The notes under the pieces: model-generated
What the model was told of the DNA's origin: nothing
What the model saw: only the letters and a program-made list of their open reading frames with translations
The model's database searches: none
Made by a program: the position numbers and the translations under genes
NCBI GenBank assembly: GCA_017451225.1
Contig: JAFSPZ010000044.1
Location: forward strand, 1-39,070
Reading direction: 5' to 3'
Source of the DNA: Muribaculaceae bacterium
GTDB lineage: Bacteria; Bacteroidota; Bacteroidia; Bacteroidales; Muribaculaceae
DNA length: 39,070 nt
Shown: positions 14,562 through 22,014 of the stretch, one piece after another
Numbering within the stretch: the first letter of the stretch is position 1
How the letters are laid out: each line of letters opens with the position of its first letter

Positions 14562-15230
14562 ATGAAGTCTCATTTCAAAATACTGGTTGGACTGGTGTTG
14601 CTCTTAGTGGTTGCTGGGGTGGCTGTTGAGGGGCATGCCTCTGGTCGCATCAAGCGCATCACTCAGGGCATATTCCTCTATAGCAACTGGGATGCGCCTT
14701 ATCTCACCCTCGACACTTGCCTTGACATGACGATTACGCATGCCGTAGTGCCCAAAGAGGTTACTTGGTATGGTCGCAACTATGGCATTGCCGAGATAGG
14801 CCCTGGTGCTTTCCGTGGTTGCCGCAATCTAACTGTACTGGAGTTGGGTGAGGGTGTGACATCTATTCTTAAGGGTTCGTTGCTTGATTGCCCAAACTTG
14901 CGTGTGATAAAACTGAACAATAAAGTGCCTCCAACGCTTGACAATCAGCACCCATTCTATGGTTGCTCTTGGTATGAGGCGATTGAGCCTTATCACACTC
15001 TCACTACCGTTATTGTTGTTCCAGAAGGATGTGAGGAGGCTTACCGCAAGGCTCCTGGTTGGAAGGAGTTTAAGGTAATACAGTCGCACATGCCCGATGC
15101 TGATGATTTAAATATTGACGAAATAGATATTCAAATTAATAACCTGGAGAGTCAGCTTGAGAAAGTTCAGCAGGAAGAACGGCGGTTGCAAGAAGAACTG
15201 GATGCCTTGCGCAAGGCAAAAACAAAATAA
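14562..15230 (+). CDS. Secreted BspA-like leucine-rich-repeat protein with C-terminal coiled coil
   Basis: The 222-residue protein has a hydrophobic signal segment (about 8-27, ending GHASG). LRR_5/BspA-like repeats follow: IAEIGPGAFRGCRNLTVLEL, VTSILKGSLLDCPNLRVIKL and VPEGCEEAYRKAPGWKEFKV, the last being the typical closing unit of such arrays. The C-terminal 45 residues (IDIQINNLESQLEKVQQEE onward) are a clear heptad coiled coil rich in Glu, Gln and Lys. BspA-like repeats mediate adhesion or protein contacts in oral and gut Bacteroidetes. The protein could be anchored by an uncleaved signal or oligomerise through the coil. It has its own promoter and converges with the kinase gene. The role is inferred only. 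Confidence 0.8.
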   Translation: MKSHFKILVGLVLLLVVAGVAVEGHASGRIKRITQGIFLYSNWDAPYLTLDTCLDMTITHAVVPKEVTWYGRNYGIAEIGPGAFRGCRNLTVLELGEGVTSILKGSLLDCPNLRVIKLNNKVPPTLDNQHPFYGCSWYEAIEPYHTLTTVIVVPEGCEEAYRKAPGWKEFKVIQSHMPDADDLNIDEIDIQINNLESQLEKVQQEERRLQEELDALRKAKTK

Positions 15231-15285
15231 AAGAATAAGGCTTCGACCTTTAATTGTGCTTTATGAATTATGCATAAATAAAGCG

Positions 15286-16623
15286 TTAGTCAACCACAAA
15301 TAAAAAACCCTTGATTTTACTGAGTTTGTATTTGATTTGTTCCTCGTAGTTGTTGCAGTGTTCTTTAAGGGCATATTCTATCTCGGCAAGCTCTTTACTG
15401 GTGAACTCGTTGCGGATTTTGTTCATGTATTCAGGAATCTTGCTCTCACCACGAGTGGCCTGGAAATGCCAGTCAATCCATACGTAGTCGGCATTTCTCA
15501 CGGTGTCAACATGCTCCTTGAGATGTGTGGCGGCATTGGTGGCGTCGATAATGCGCAGCCCCTCATTGATAGCCCGATTCACCATCCGCTGTCGCTCGTC
15601 AAGTTCCTTTTGCGTGTTGCGCAGCTGGATGTTCGAAGCATTTAGCGACATGATGGTGTCGTTCAATCCTCCCAAGTGGCGGCGAAGGCTGTCCTGCTTG
15701 AGCTGGCTCAGCTCCATCTGATCGGTTGTCTGGTTCAACTCATTTCGCAGTGAATCAACTTGCTGGCGCGCTTTGTCGTCACGAACGTAACGTGTGTTGT
15801 TGTTGAGTCTCGATGCAACTATAGCTGTTCCTGCCAGTAGTCCTGCCAGTAGCAATGCCGTTGCACCAATCATCATTGTGCGCCTCGTCGATTTCATGTG
15901 ACTCAAGTCATTTTTTATCTCTTCCACACTCTGGTATCTCTCCTCAATGGGAAGGATGCATCGTGCCGCCACTTTCTTGTAGTCACGGTTCAAGTCCATA
16001 GTCCTGAGCACGACGCCCAGGCTGTAGATGTCGTTGCGCACGTCGGGCTGGCTCGTTGAGGCCTGCTCGGGCGCCATGTATTGCTGGGTGCCTGCTGGTT
16101 GCTTGAGGATGGCATGGACATCGGTGTCGGCAAGACCAAAGTCGATGAGTTTCACATTCTTGCCGTTGGCGGTAATCATTATGTTGCTGGGCTTGATGTC
16201 GCGGTGAACAATGTCAAGGCTGTGGATGTAGGACACTGCATCAAGCAGCTGCTGCGCCACATGCAGCCGCTGTTCAACTGTTGTGGAACCGGCTAACCAT
16301 TCCTTTAGTGTCACACCCTCGACCCATTCCATCACAACACATTCGCCCAGTGATGGAACATTCTCTATGTTAACCACTTGCACAATGCCAGGATGCTGAA
16401 GGCGCATCATGATGTCAAACTCCTTGCGCAGCATCTCCTGGTAGACGAGTTTGCCACGGGCCTCATCGTTTAGGGACTTGAGCAGATACCACCGCCCATG
16501 TCGCTTGGCACGGGTAAGGGTGTTGATGCCTTGTGAACGCAGCGTTTCGAGTTGTGTGAACTCTGAGCTAACGCCTTCAAAGCCGTCTTCAAGATATCCC
16601 GATACCGATGAGGTTTCTTCCAT
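15286..16623 (-). CDS. Membrane-anchored eukaryotic-like Ser/Thr protein kinase
   Basis: The 445-residue protein has a kinase domain at about 25-240: ATP-binding Lys49 (WYLLKSL), HRDIKPSN with catalytic Asp142 and Asn147, DFG at 161-163 and MAPEQA. The glycine-rich loop is degenerate (LRSQGINTLTRAKRHG). A single transmembrane helix (about 249-271) follows, then a long coiled coil (DKARQQVDSLRNELNQTTD onward) and a C-terminal domain without PASTA repeats, presumably periplasmic. The coil is therefore the likely sensor or oligomerisation part. The ATG at 16621-16623 is preferred; an in-frame GTG lies immediately before it. The gene starts 12 bases after the upstream helix-turn-helix-like gene, so the two form an operon. 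Confidence 0.92.
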   Translation of the reverse strand: MEETSSVSGYLEDGFEGVSSEFTQLETLRSQGINTLTRAKRHGRWYLLKSLNDEARGKLVYQEMLRKEFDIMMRLQHPGIVQVVNIENVPSLGECVVMEWVEGVTLKEWLAGSTTVEQRLHVAQQLLDAVSYIHSLDIVHRDIKPSNIMITANGKNVKLIDFGLADTDVHAILKQPAGTQQYMAPEQASTSQPDVRNDIYSLGVVLRTMDLNRDYKKVAARCILPIEERYQSVEEIKNDLSHMKSTRRTMMIGATALLLAGLLAGTAIVASRLNNNTRYVRDDKARQQVDSLRNELNQTTDQMELSQLKQDSLRRHLGGLNDTIMSLNASNIQLRNTQKELDERQRMVNRAINEGLRIIDATNAATHLKEHVDTVRNADYVWIDWHFQATRGESKIPEYMNKIRNEFTSKELAEIEYALKEHCNNYEEQIKYKLSKIKGFLFVVD

Positions 16624-16635
16624 CACTCAAATTTC

Positions 16636-17217
16636 TTATTGAAGCAATAGAAAATGAACTCCATTGCGCTTGCCGCACACGTAGCCCGTGGGCTTGCGTC
16701 CCGTCTGGACAAGGTTGTCGATATACATGGGTTCGCCGTCGATTATCAATTCACAGCAAAAAGTGTTGCCAGGAAGCAGACGGGTGTTTTCGGAACTCTC
16801 GACAACAAACTGCCCGCTCCCTAAATGCCTGATAATACATTTTCTACCTGGTTGCCACGTGAGCAATAGGCGCTCGTGCACACCCATTTCAGCACTGGGG
16901 TGAATTGAGGCACCCAGAGCCGGCGCGCTCGCTGCTTCCTCATCGTCACTTGACGACGCCATGAAGTGAGTAAAACTGGAATAGCCTAACAACTGCGACA
17001 AAGCATTCAATGTAGATTTGCGAGGACTTGTCTCATCGGGGAGATAGCCCCACAAGCGTTTGAGAGTAGTGGGAGAAAGTTTGGCTCCCATTAATTTGAG
17101 CTGGTCGCTCAACCATTGGAAGTCACGAGGTGTCGACAGTTCTTGTCGATAAGCCTCTTCTATCCTTCTTAGAAGTAGTGCCTTTGCTTTGTTGATGTCG
17201 TTTTCTGCATTTTTCAT
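16636..17217 (-). CDS. Conserved Bacteroidetes protein with helix-turn-helix-like N-terminus, partner of the kinase
   Basis: The 193 residues have a helical N-terminal part (about 1-88). Its core, LSDQLKLMGAKLSPTTLKRLWGYL followed by PRKSTLNALSQLLGYSSF, looks like a DNA-binding helical domain seen in many Bacteroidetes proteins of unknown role. A low-complexity acidic/Ala linker (about 89-105) leads to a compact beta-rich domain (LLLTWQPGRKCIIRHLGSGQF to the C-terminus) that could be a ligand or kinase-interaction module. It is the first gene of a two-gene operon with the kinase and might be its substrate or a transcriptional effector, which is inferred from position. The promoter ends only four bases before the ATG, so the mRNA may be leaderless. 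Confidence 0.75.
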   Translation of the reverse strand: MKNAENDINKAKALLLRRIEEAYRQELSTPRDFQWLSDQLKLMGAKLSPTTLKRLWGYLPDETSPRKSTLNALSQLLGYSSFTHFMASSSDDEEAASAPALGASIHPSAEMGVHERLLLTWQPGRKCIIRHLGSGQFVVESSENTRLLPGNTFCCELIIDGEPMYIDNLVQTGRKPTGYVCGKRNGVHFLLLQ

Positions 17218-17221
17218 GTTG

Positions 17222-17252
17222 CAAATTTAATGAAAAACAAATCAATTGGCAA
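17222..17252 (-). promoter_or_regulatory. Promoter of the kinase operon, apparently giving a leaderless transcript
   Basis: TAAATTTG (17229-17222, minus) is a perfect -7 box with TTG (17252-17250) 20 bases upstream. The ATG begins at 17217, only five bases past the box, about where transcription should start. Confidence 0.7.
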
Positions 17253-17300
17253 GCATCACATACTTTTTGTCGATTTTTTGTCTAAAACTAAAGTGAAATG

Positions 17301-17350
17301 ATGGAAATGGACCAAAAATGGACCAAAATGGTTCAAAATGGACTGAATGG
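17301..17350. repeat. Tandem array of about five degenerate ATGGACCAAA decamers
   Basis: Units begin at 17307, 17318, 17328, 17338 and 17347 (ATGGACCAAAA, ATGGACCAAA, ATGGTTCAAA, ATGGACTGA, ATGGACG), with a partial ATGGAA at 17301. The array lies 50-100 bases upstream of the kinase-operon promoter, in the gap to rpmH. It is helically phased (9-11 bp), as expected for a cooperative protein-binding site, though slippage could also create it. Confidence 0.7.
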
Positions 17351-17397
17351 ACGTGTACTTTATTTCTTTATTCTTCATGGCATGATACAACAAATGC

Positions 17398-17422
17398 CGT
17401 CGTAATCTATGTGATTACAACG
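17398..17422. terminator. Weak hairpin downstream of rpmH
   Basis: CGT-C-GTAATC and GATTAC-A-ACG pair with one mismatch around TATGT, about 58 bases past the rpmH stop. There is no convincing T-run on the minus strand, so this is only a candidate terminator or attenuator. Confidence 0.3.
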
Positions 17423-17479
17423 GCTGTGCGTTTCTTGCAACGTGCAGCCTCTCGGCGGCACGGGGCTGTTTACCGATTC

Positions 17480-17632
17480 TTACTTGTAAACAGTGTCGCT
17501 AACAGTGAGGCTGTAACGACCCTTAGCGCGACGGCGAGCGAGGACCTTGCGGCCATCGGCAGTGCGCATGCGGTGACGGAAACCATGCTTGTTAGCTTTC
17601 TTGCGGTTTGATGGTTGGAATGTACGTTTCAT
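17480..17632 (-). CDS. rpmH: 50S ribosomal protein L34
   Basis: The 50-codon gene on the minus strand encodes the near-universal L34 sequence: [20 protein letters not shown], then [19 protein letters not shown], ending SDTVYK. It is a basic 50S component close to the usual 44-52 residues. The classical neighbours dnaA and rnpA are absent. Instead it is divergent from efp, which shares the intergenic promoter region. The promoter at 17671-17701 sits about 40 bases upstream of the ATG. The identification is secure. Confidence 0.97.
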   Translation of the reverse strand: MKRTFQPSNRKKANKHGFRHRMRTADGRKVLARRRAKGRYSLTVSDTVYK

Positions 17633-17670
17633 TTTATCTAAATTTTTATTTAATTTGCGATTTCGGACTG

Positions 17671-17701
17671 CAAAATTAGTGCATTTTTAGGAAATAACCA
17701 A
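17671..17701 (-). promoter_or_regulatory. Promoter of rpmH
   Basis: TAATTTTG (17678-17671, minus) has a TTG (17701-17699) 20 bases upstream. Confidence 0.8.
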
Positions 17702-17729
17702 GAAAGTTGCGAAATTTAGTCTAAACTTT

Positions 17730-17760
17730 TTGCATTTTTTCTATTTTTGACCTAATTTTG
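17730..17760 (+). promoter_or_regulatory. Promoter of efp
   Basis: TTG (17730-17732), 20 bases, then a perfect TAATTTTG (17753-17760). It is divergent from the rpmH promoter. Confidence 0.8.
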
Positions 17761-17819
17761 CACCTGATAACGACTTATAAAGAGAAAAAATCACAAATTA
17801 TATAACGAAAACCAAGATT

Positions 17820-18383
17820 ATGATTAACGCTCAAGACATCAAAAACGGAACCTGTATCCGTATGGACGGCAGACTTTATTTCTGCATCGAATTCCTTCAT
17901 GTAAAACCTGGTAAGGGAAACACCTTCATGCGCACCAAGCTCAAAGACGTGGTTGACGGCCGCGTGTTGGAACGTCGCTTCAACATTGGCGAGAAGCTCG
18001 AAGACGTGCGTGTTGAGCGCCGCCCCTATCAGTATCTCTACATGGATGGTTCCGACGCTATCTTCATGAACCAAGAGACCTATGAGCAAATTCCTATTCT
18101 CAAAGAGGTTATCACTGGTGCCGACTACATGAAAGAGGGCGATGTAGTAGAAGTAGTTACCGATGCTTCGACCGAGACTGTTCTCTTCGCCGAGATGCCT
18201 GTTAAGACCGTACTCGAGATCACTTACACCGAGCCAGGTCTCAAGGGCGATACCGCAACCAACACACTCAAGCCAGCCACCGTTGAGACTGGCGCGACCA
18301 TTAAGGTGCCCTTGTTCATCAATACTGGTGAGAAGATTGAGGTAGACACTCGCGATGGTTCTTATGTAGGCCGCGTGCGCTAA
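17820..18383 (+). CDS. efp: Translation elongation factor P
   Basis: EF-P enters the ribosomal E site and rescues ribosomes stalled on polyproline stretches. The 187 residues cover the whole protein: the KOW-like domain I with [17 protein letters not shown], the OB domain II ([20 protein letters not shown]) and domain III with the C-terminal signature ([26 protein letters not shown]). The tip residue is Lys32 in PGKGN, equivalent to the beta-lysylated Lys34 of E. coli. No epmA or epmB modification gene is in the window, so its modification state is open. It is monocistronic, with its own promoter and a strong terminator. Confidence 0.97.
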   Translation: MINAQDIKNGTCIRMDGRLYFCIEFLHVKPGKGNTFMRTKLKDVVDGRVLERRFNIGEKLEDVRVERRPYQYLYMDGSDAIFMNQETYEQIPILKEVITGADYMKEGDVVEVVTDASTETVLFAEMPVKTVLEITYTEPGLKGDTATNTLKPATVETGATIKVPLFINTGEKIEVDTRDGSYVGRVR

Positions 18384-18403
18384 GAGCCGCCCGTTTTAAC
18401 GAT

Positions 18404-18436
18404 AAAAAACTCCCCGATGCTTCGGGGAGTTTTTTT
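18404..18436. terminator. Bidirectional terminator between efp and the endonuclease gene
   Basis: A perfect stem is formed by ACTCCCCGA (18409-18417) and TCGGGGAGT (18422-18430), extended by A5/T5, with a TGCT loop. It serves efp on the plus strand and the convergent endonuclease gene on the minus strand. Confidence 0.95.
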
Positions 18437-18475
18437 ATTCAATATTCTAGATGATATAGAAATTCAAGGAAGACT

Positions 18476-20137
18476 TTATTTTATCACCAACTTCTGTGGC
18501 TTACGTGACTGCGTGGAGCGCATTATGTAGATGCCTTGTGGCAGATAGATGAAGTCGTCGTTGTTGACCACATCAATGTGCTTAACGAGCTTTCCACTAG
18601 CATTGTAGATGTCTACATTGCGATGGGGCTCACTGCACTTGACAAGAACACCGCCCTGTGTGGGTATGAAAGCGATGGGCTTGTCAGCCTCAATTCCGTT
18701 AATGGCCGAGTAGGCCACTGTGATGACATTGGATGGGTTGGAAGTATAGCCCAGTCGATAGCTCTGCACACTGTAGGTGTGGGTTTGCCCTGGCATCAAG
18801 TCGTCAAACTGGTAGCTTGTCTCATCGGTTGTGAACTCATCGCTTGAAACAATGTTGTTATTGTCATCATATACGATTCGAGTCACTATATAGTAGTCTA
18901 CAGTCTCTTGAGCAGCTCTCCAATGAGCAGTATAGTTCTCGCCATCGATATCGGTGGCGGGCAATGCTGTAAGCGTGCTAAGTGATGGCACCTCTACACA
19001 TTTTGCTGAGATGTCGGCGCCATAGCTACCGGTGAGGCCACCGTCATAGATTAGCAGTCGGCACTTGTGGTTGCCAAGGGTGGTTGGCCTGTAAGTGATT
19101 ACCAGTGGATAGCCTTGTTCACTATTGGCAACATTGCGTGGAATAGTATTTACAGGTATGCTGAACATTCTGGCATCATCACGGAACAGCAGCACCGAGA
19201 GGTCTTCATTGAGGTATTGTCCTTTCACGAAGATTGTCATGCTGAGGCTCTTTCCAATCGCTACTTCGCCCATTTCAATTACAGTTTCTAGATTTGGTGT
19301 AATGAGTATTGGGTCGCCTTGAGGCTCTTCTCCGCTTTGGTCTACATAGAATGCTTCGCCATAGTGGTTGCCCCAGATGTACTCGGCTAGCTGTGGATTG
19401 TCGATGTATGGGTTGCGGTTGTTCTGGATTTTATACACAGCTTCGTTGCGAGCAACCTCCTTGTCGCTCACAGGGTCTTCACGTGACCACTTAAGCAAAA
19501 GGTTGATTGACCATTGATTCAATGTCTGCCACGAGGTGTTTGACACCATATAGGTATATTTCCATGTGTAGTCTTGATAGCATGTTGCCATATAGAAATA
19601 GGTTCGCGCAAAGTCGCCTTTGTACTCGTCGTCGGGTTCAAACACAGTGCTGCTGCCGCCACCTTGACCTGCCTTGGGGGTGCCCACCTTGGTGCAACCG
19701 TTGTTGAAACTGGCTGTCGACACTTCGCCCAGTGGGTAGTTGTTTTTTGCCATATTGGCATCGGCATCGCTAGGATAGAGGTGGTTGAGGTCGGTGTAGG
19801 CGTCAACCTGGGTTCCTCCCCACCAGCTCTTGGGGAACGAGTGCTCACGATTCATGCCGCTAACGGCACTCGCGCCGCGGTAGTAACGTGTTATGTTGCT
19901 GTACATGTCCCACACCTGGTTAGGATTTTCGAAGTGGCAGTCGGTGCTCTGGAAGTGGTACCACAGGCTGCTGTAAGTCATGACAGTGTGGTTCTTGAGC
20001 AGCTGATGCACAGCATTCTTCAAGTCTTGGCCACGCTTGCCGTCAATGCTGTTGTAATAACCTGTTGGAACATTGGCGCTGGCGTTCATGGCAAAAATTA
20101 GTGCCAAGGCAAACAATAAGAGTCTATATAGTTTCAT
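18476..20137 (-). CDS. Secreted endonuclease I family nuclease with Fn3-like region and T9SS-like C-terminal domain
   Basis: The 553-residue protein has a signal peptide (cleavage near AMNASA). The endonuclease I (EndA/NucM) catalytic domain at about 30-290 shows the histidine-metal motif in NREHSFPKSWWGG, then TDLNHLYPSDADANMAKNNY and the Asn-rich segment VYKIQNNRNPYIDNP. A beta-sandwich and a fibronectin-III-like region follow (VDYYIVTRIVYDD, PGQTHTYSVQSYRLGYTSNP). The final 75 residues (GGVLVKCSEPHRNVDIYN to GIYIMRSTQSRKPQKLVIK) resemble the type IX secretion sorting domain, so it is probably exported to the surface or medium to degrade nucleic acids. The ATG at 20135-20137 begins the signal peptide. 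Confidence 0.92.
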   Translation of the reverse strand: MKLYRLLLFALALIFAMNASANVPTGYYNSIDGKRGQDLKNAVHQLLKNHTVMTYSSLWYHFQSTDCHFENPNQVWDMYSNITRYYRGASAVSGMNREHSFPKSWWGGTQVDAYTDLNHLYPSDADANMAKNNYPLGEVSTASFNNGCTKVGTPKAGQGGGSSTVFEPDDEYKGDFARTYFYMATCYQDYTWKYTYMVSNTSWQTLNQWSINLLLKWSREDPVSDKEVARNEAVYKIQNNRNPYIDNPQLAEYIWGNHYGEAFYVDQSGEEPQGDPILITPNLETVIEMGEVAIGKSLSMTIFVKGQYLNEDLSVLLFRDDARMFSIPVNTIPRNVANSEQGYPLVITYRPTTLGNHKCRLLIYDGGLTGSYGADISAKCVEVPSLSTLTALPATDIDGENYTAHWRAAQETVDYYIVTRIVYDDNNNIVSSDEFTTDETSYQFDDLMPGQTHTYSVQSYRLGYTSNPSNVITVAYSAINGIEADKPIAFIPTQGGVLVKCSEPHRNVDIYNASGKLVKHIDVVNNDDFIYLPQGIYIMRSTQSRKPQKLVIK

Positions 20138-20169
20138 AGTATATTTGTTTTTAAATTTATTGTGTGTGG

Positions 20170-20200
20170 CAAAGATACAACAATTATTCTTGCAAAGCAA
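20170..20200 (-). promoter_or_regulatory. Promoter of the endonuclease gene
   Basis: TATCTTTG (20177-20170, minus) has a TTG (20200-20198) 20 bases upstream. Confidence 0.75.
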
Positions 20201-20223
20201 AAAACGCGCACTTTCAAATGCGT
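20199..20223 (-). terminator. Candidate terminator of the five-gene operon
   Basis: On the minus strand ACGCA (20223-20219) pairs with TGCGCGT (20210-20204) with a two-base bulge, followed by six T. It overlaps the promoter of the endonuclease gene. Confidence 0.4.
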
Positions 20224-20238
20224 ATTATGCATTGTTGT

Positions 20239-20775
20239 TTATACGATGCCATTCATCATGGCATAGAAGCTGAGTCCTGACACGCTCTTTATGCCAAGCT
20301 TGGCAGTAAGATTTTTGCGGTGAGTGAGAACAGTGTTGATGCTGATATTGAGCTCTTGAGCGATTTCCTTGTTTATTTTGCCCATGGCGATGAGCCTTAA
20401 AACTTCAATCTCACGTGAAGATAGGGTGGAACTGGGTTTCTCCTCGTGGTGATTGGTTTCAAGAAGCAGGCTCATGGCACTGATTATTTCGCTCTCGGAT
20501 GCCGAGCAGTTGAGAGTCTTTATGTCTTCTATAACCTCATTTCCTGTAGTCAAAACTATTGTCTTGGACTTTCGCGGAAGGAAAAACGCAAGGTTTGCAA
20601 CAAGTGTTGCCTTGTCGATAAAGAACAGATGTGGCTCAATGCTCTGGTTGAAGGTAGAGAAATATCCGTCATCGGCGATGTGGGCGTCGATAGCAAAAAC
20701 ATCTCTTAATAAGCCTTTCAGGCCGATGGCTTCGAGAGTGTTGTGTGTCAATATGATAACCCTGCTGTTACTCAT
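20239..20775 (-). CDS. LuxR-type transcriptional regulator with receiver-like domain
   Basis: The 178-residue protein has an N-terminal alpha/beta receiver-like domain (about 1-110) and a C-terminal LuxR/GerE helix-turn-helix (about 115-175: LSSREIEVLRLIAMGKINKE and LNISINTVLTHRKNLTAKLG). The receiver keeps an Asp at position 54 (FFIDKA), but the acidic pair that normally binds magnesium after the first strand is replaced (VIILTHNTLEAI), so classical phosphorylation is doubtful. No histidine kinase is nearby. Its start overlaps the end of the hemerythrin-like gene by eight bases, which points to translational coupling and a shared function. It is the last gene of the operon. Confidence 0.88.
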   Translation of the reverse strand: MSNSRVIILTHNTLEAIGLKGLLRDVFAIDAHIADDGYFSTFNQSIEPHLFFIDKATLVANLAFFLPRKSKTIVLTTGNEVIEDIKTLNCSASESEIISAMSLLLETNHHEEKPSSTLSSREIEVLRLIAMGKINKEIAQELNISINTVLTHRKNLTAKLGIKSVSGLSFYAMMNGIV

Positions 20776-21454
20776 CTTGTGGTGTGAGTGAGTTGTAGAT
20801 GGGGAGCAAGATGCGCCTGCGGATGCGGTTGTTTTGCTTGATATCCTTTTTGAGAGAGAAAATTGCTACAATCACAGCGTAGCCCAGATTGTGGTCATAG
20901 TCGCCCTTGAGGTGCATGACAATCATGTTGATGAGGTCATCTATTTTGTCCTCGATGGTGTCGGTTGCATTTTCGTTGTGTGAAAGTTCGGAAACAGTTT
21001 TCAAGGTCTTAACGTTGCTTATCACTTCGGGGAAGAGTCGGTCGCGGTCATCGTTAATGCGTTGAAGCAGCTCGTTTTTCATTTCATCAAAGAACTGTTT
21101 CATGATGATGATATTGTTGTTGTGCGACGGAGCCCTTGCTATGAGGAACGAGAAATGACGCTCAATGTTTGGCAGGATATAGTGCTCGTAGTAGCTGTTG
21201 GTCTTGCTCAGGTATTCAACAATCTCGGTGACTTCAAACTGCTCCAGTGCTTGTTGAGGGAAGTAGTTCTCGTTTATGTAAGTGTTGAGAATGGTAACGA
21301 AGAAATTCACGTCTATGTCGTGTTGAGAGCAGGCTTGCTCGATGGTTGCGTCACCCACACCAAGAGCTATCCCAAAACGGTCAAGAACAGTGATTGTCGA
21401 AGGATCGTGAAGAATTATCTCGCTAAGTTTTGAATCGTGGTTGATTAGTGCCAT
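20768..21454 (-). CDS. ScdA/RIC-like protein with degenerate DUF542 and hemerythrin-like regions
   Basis: The 228 residues start with a segment resembling the DUF542/ScdA N-terminal domain of iron-sulfur repair proteins (SKLSEIILHDPSTITVLDRF, then ATIEQACSQHDIDVNFFVTI). The hallmark CCGG of that domain is replaced by ALGVG at about 30-34. A four-helix hemerythrin-like part follows (YYEHYILPNIERHFSFLI, FPEVISNVKTLKTVSEL, VIVAIFSLKKDIKQ), but several His/Glu ligand positions of YtfE/ScdA appear substituted, for example RIRRRILLP where family members carry a HxxxE-type helix. It may thus be a non-catalytic sensor or a partner of the overlapping LuxR-type gene. It starts nine bases after the cyclo-ligase stop. 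The family call is moderate. Confidence 0.65.
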   Translation of the reverse strand: MALINHDSKLSEIILHDPSTITVLDRFGIALGVGDATIEQACSQHDIDVNFFVTILNTYINENYFPQQALEQFEVTEIVEYLSKTNSYYEHYILPNIERHFSFLIARAPSHNNNIIIMKQFFDEMKNELLQRINDDRDRLFPEVISNVKTLKTVSELSHNENATDTIEDKIDDLINMIVMHLKGDYDHNLGYAVIVAIFSLKKDIKQNNRIRRRILLPIYNSLTPQDE

Positions 21455-21463
21455 AGTATGATA

Positions 21464-22003
21464 TTAGATTGTGTGAAATTTGCTGGTTACTATATATTGA
21501 GCTGGTATATCGTGAGGTTCAGTAGGAAGATTCTCGACAAGTTGACAATGGAAACAAACTGCAATGGTTGTAGCCGTAGTTTGCGACAGGAAACGGTCAT
21601 AGAATCCCTTGCCCCTTCCGCACCTGTTGCCATTGCGGTCAAAGGCAACACCAGGAACTATTATCAGGTCGAGAATGCTGAGGTCTGTAAGAGGCACTCC
21701 AGTAGGTTCTAGAATGTCGAAACTTCCCTTTTTCAAACTTTCTGGCTCATACTTTATGACTTCGATGTCATCACCGCTCACACGTGGCAGATACACATTT
21801 TTTTTCTTAGCCCATTTCTCAATAATGTGATGAGTGGGCAACTCGTCGGGCAACGATGAGAATATCATTACATTGTGGCTTTGAGCGAAAACCGATGTTT
21901 GTTCAATGTGACCAAACACCACGTTTGCTTCTCGCAGTTTGTCGTCGGGGGAAATTTGGGCTACTTGAGCCTTGATACTTTTTCTCAGTTGTCTCTTGTC
22001 CAT
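21464..22003 (-). CDS. 5-formyltetrahydrofolate cyclo-ligase
   Basis: This enzyme converts 5-formyl-THF to 5,10-methenyl-THF with ATP, which salvages folate. The 179 residues show KRQLRKSIKAQ at the start, the substrate-binding region SSLPDELPTHHII, and the hallmark LIIVPGVAFDRNGNRCGRG followed by KGFYDRFL (phosphate/ATP loop). The ATG at 22001-22003 is preferred. A TTG at 22016-22018 is in frame five codons upstream and would overlap the protease stop codon, so coupling by that start is possible. The preceding S41 protease gene ends 12 bases before this ATG. The call is secure. Confidence 0.93.
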   Translation of the reverse strand: MDKRQLRKSIKAQVAQISPDDKLREANVVFGHIEQTSVFAQSHNVMIFSSLPDELPTHHIIEKWAKKKNVYLPRVSGDDIEVIKYEPESLKKGSFDILEPTGVPLTDLSILDLIIVPGVAFDRNGNRCGRGKGFYDRFLSQTTATTIAVCFHCQLVENLPTEPHDIPAQYIVTSKFHTI

Positions 22004-22014
22004 CGAGATTAGTG

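Noticed and set aside
17301-17350. Decamer array considered as origin iterons or a CRISPR array
   Set aside because: The units are directly adjacent without spacers and no replication or cas gene is near.
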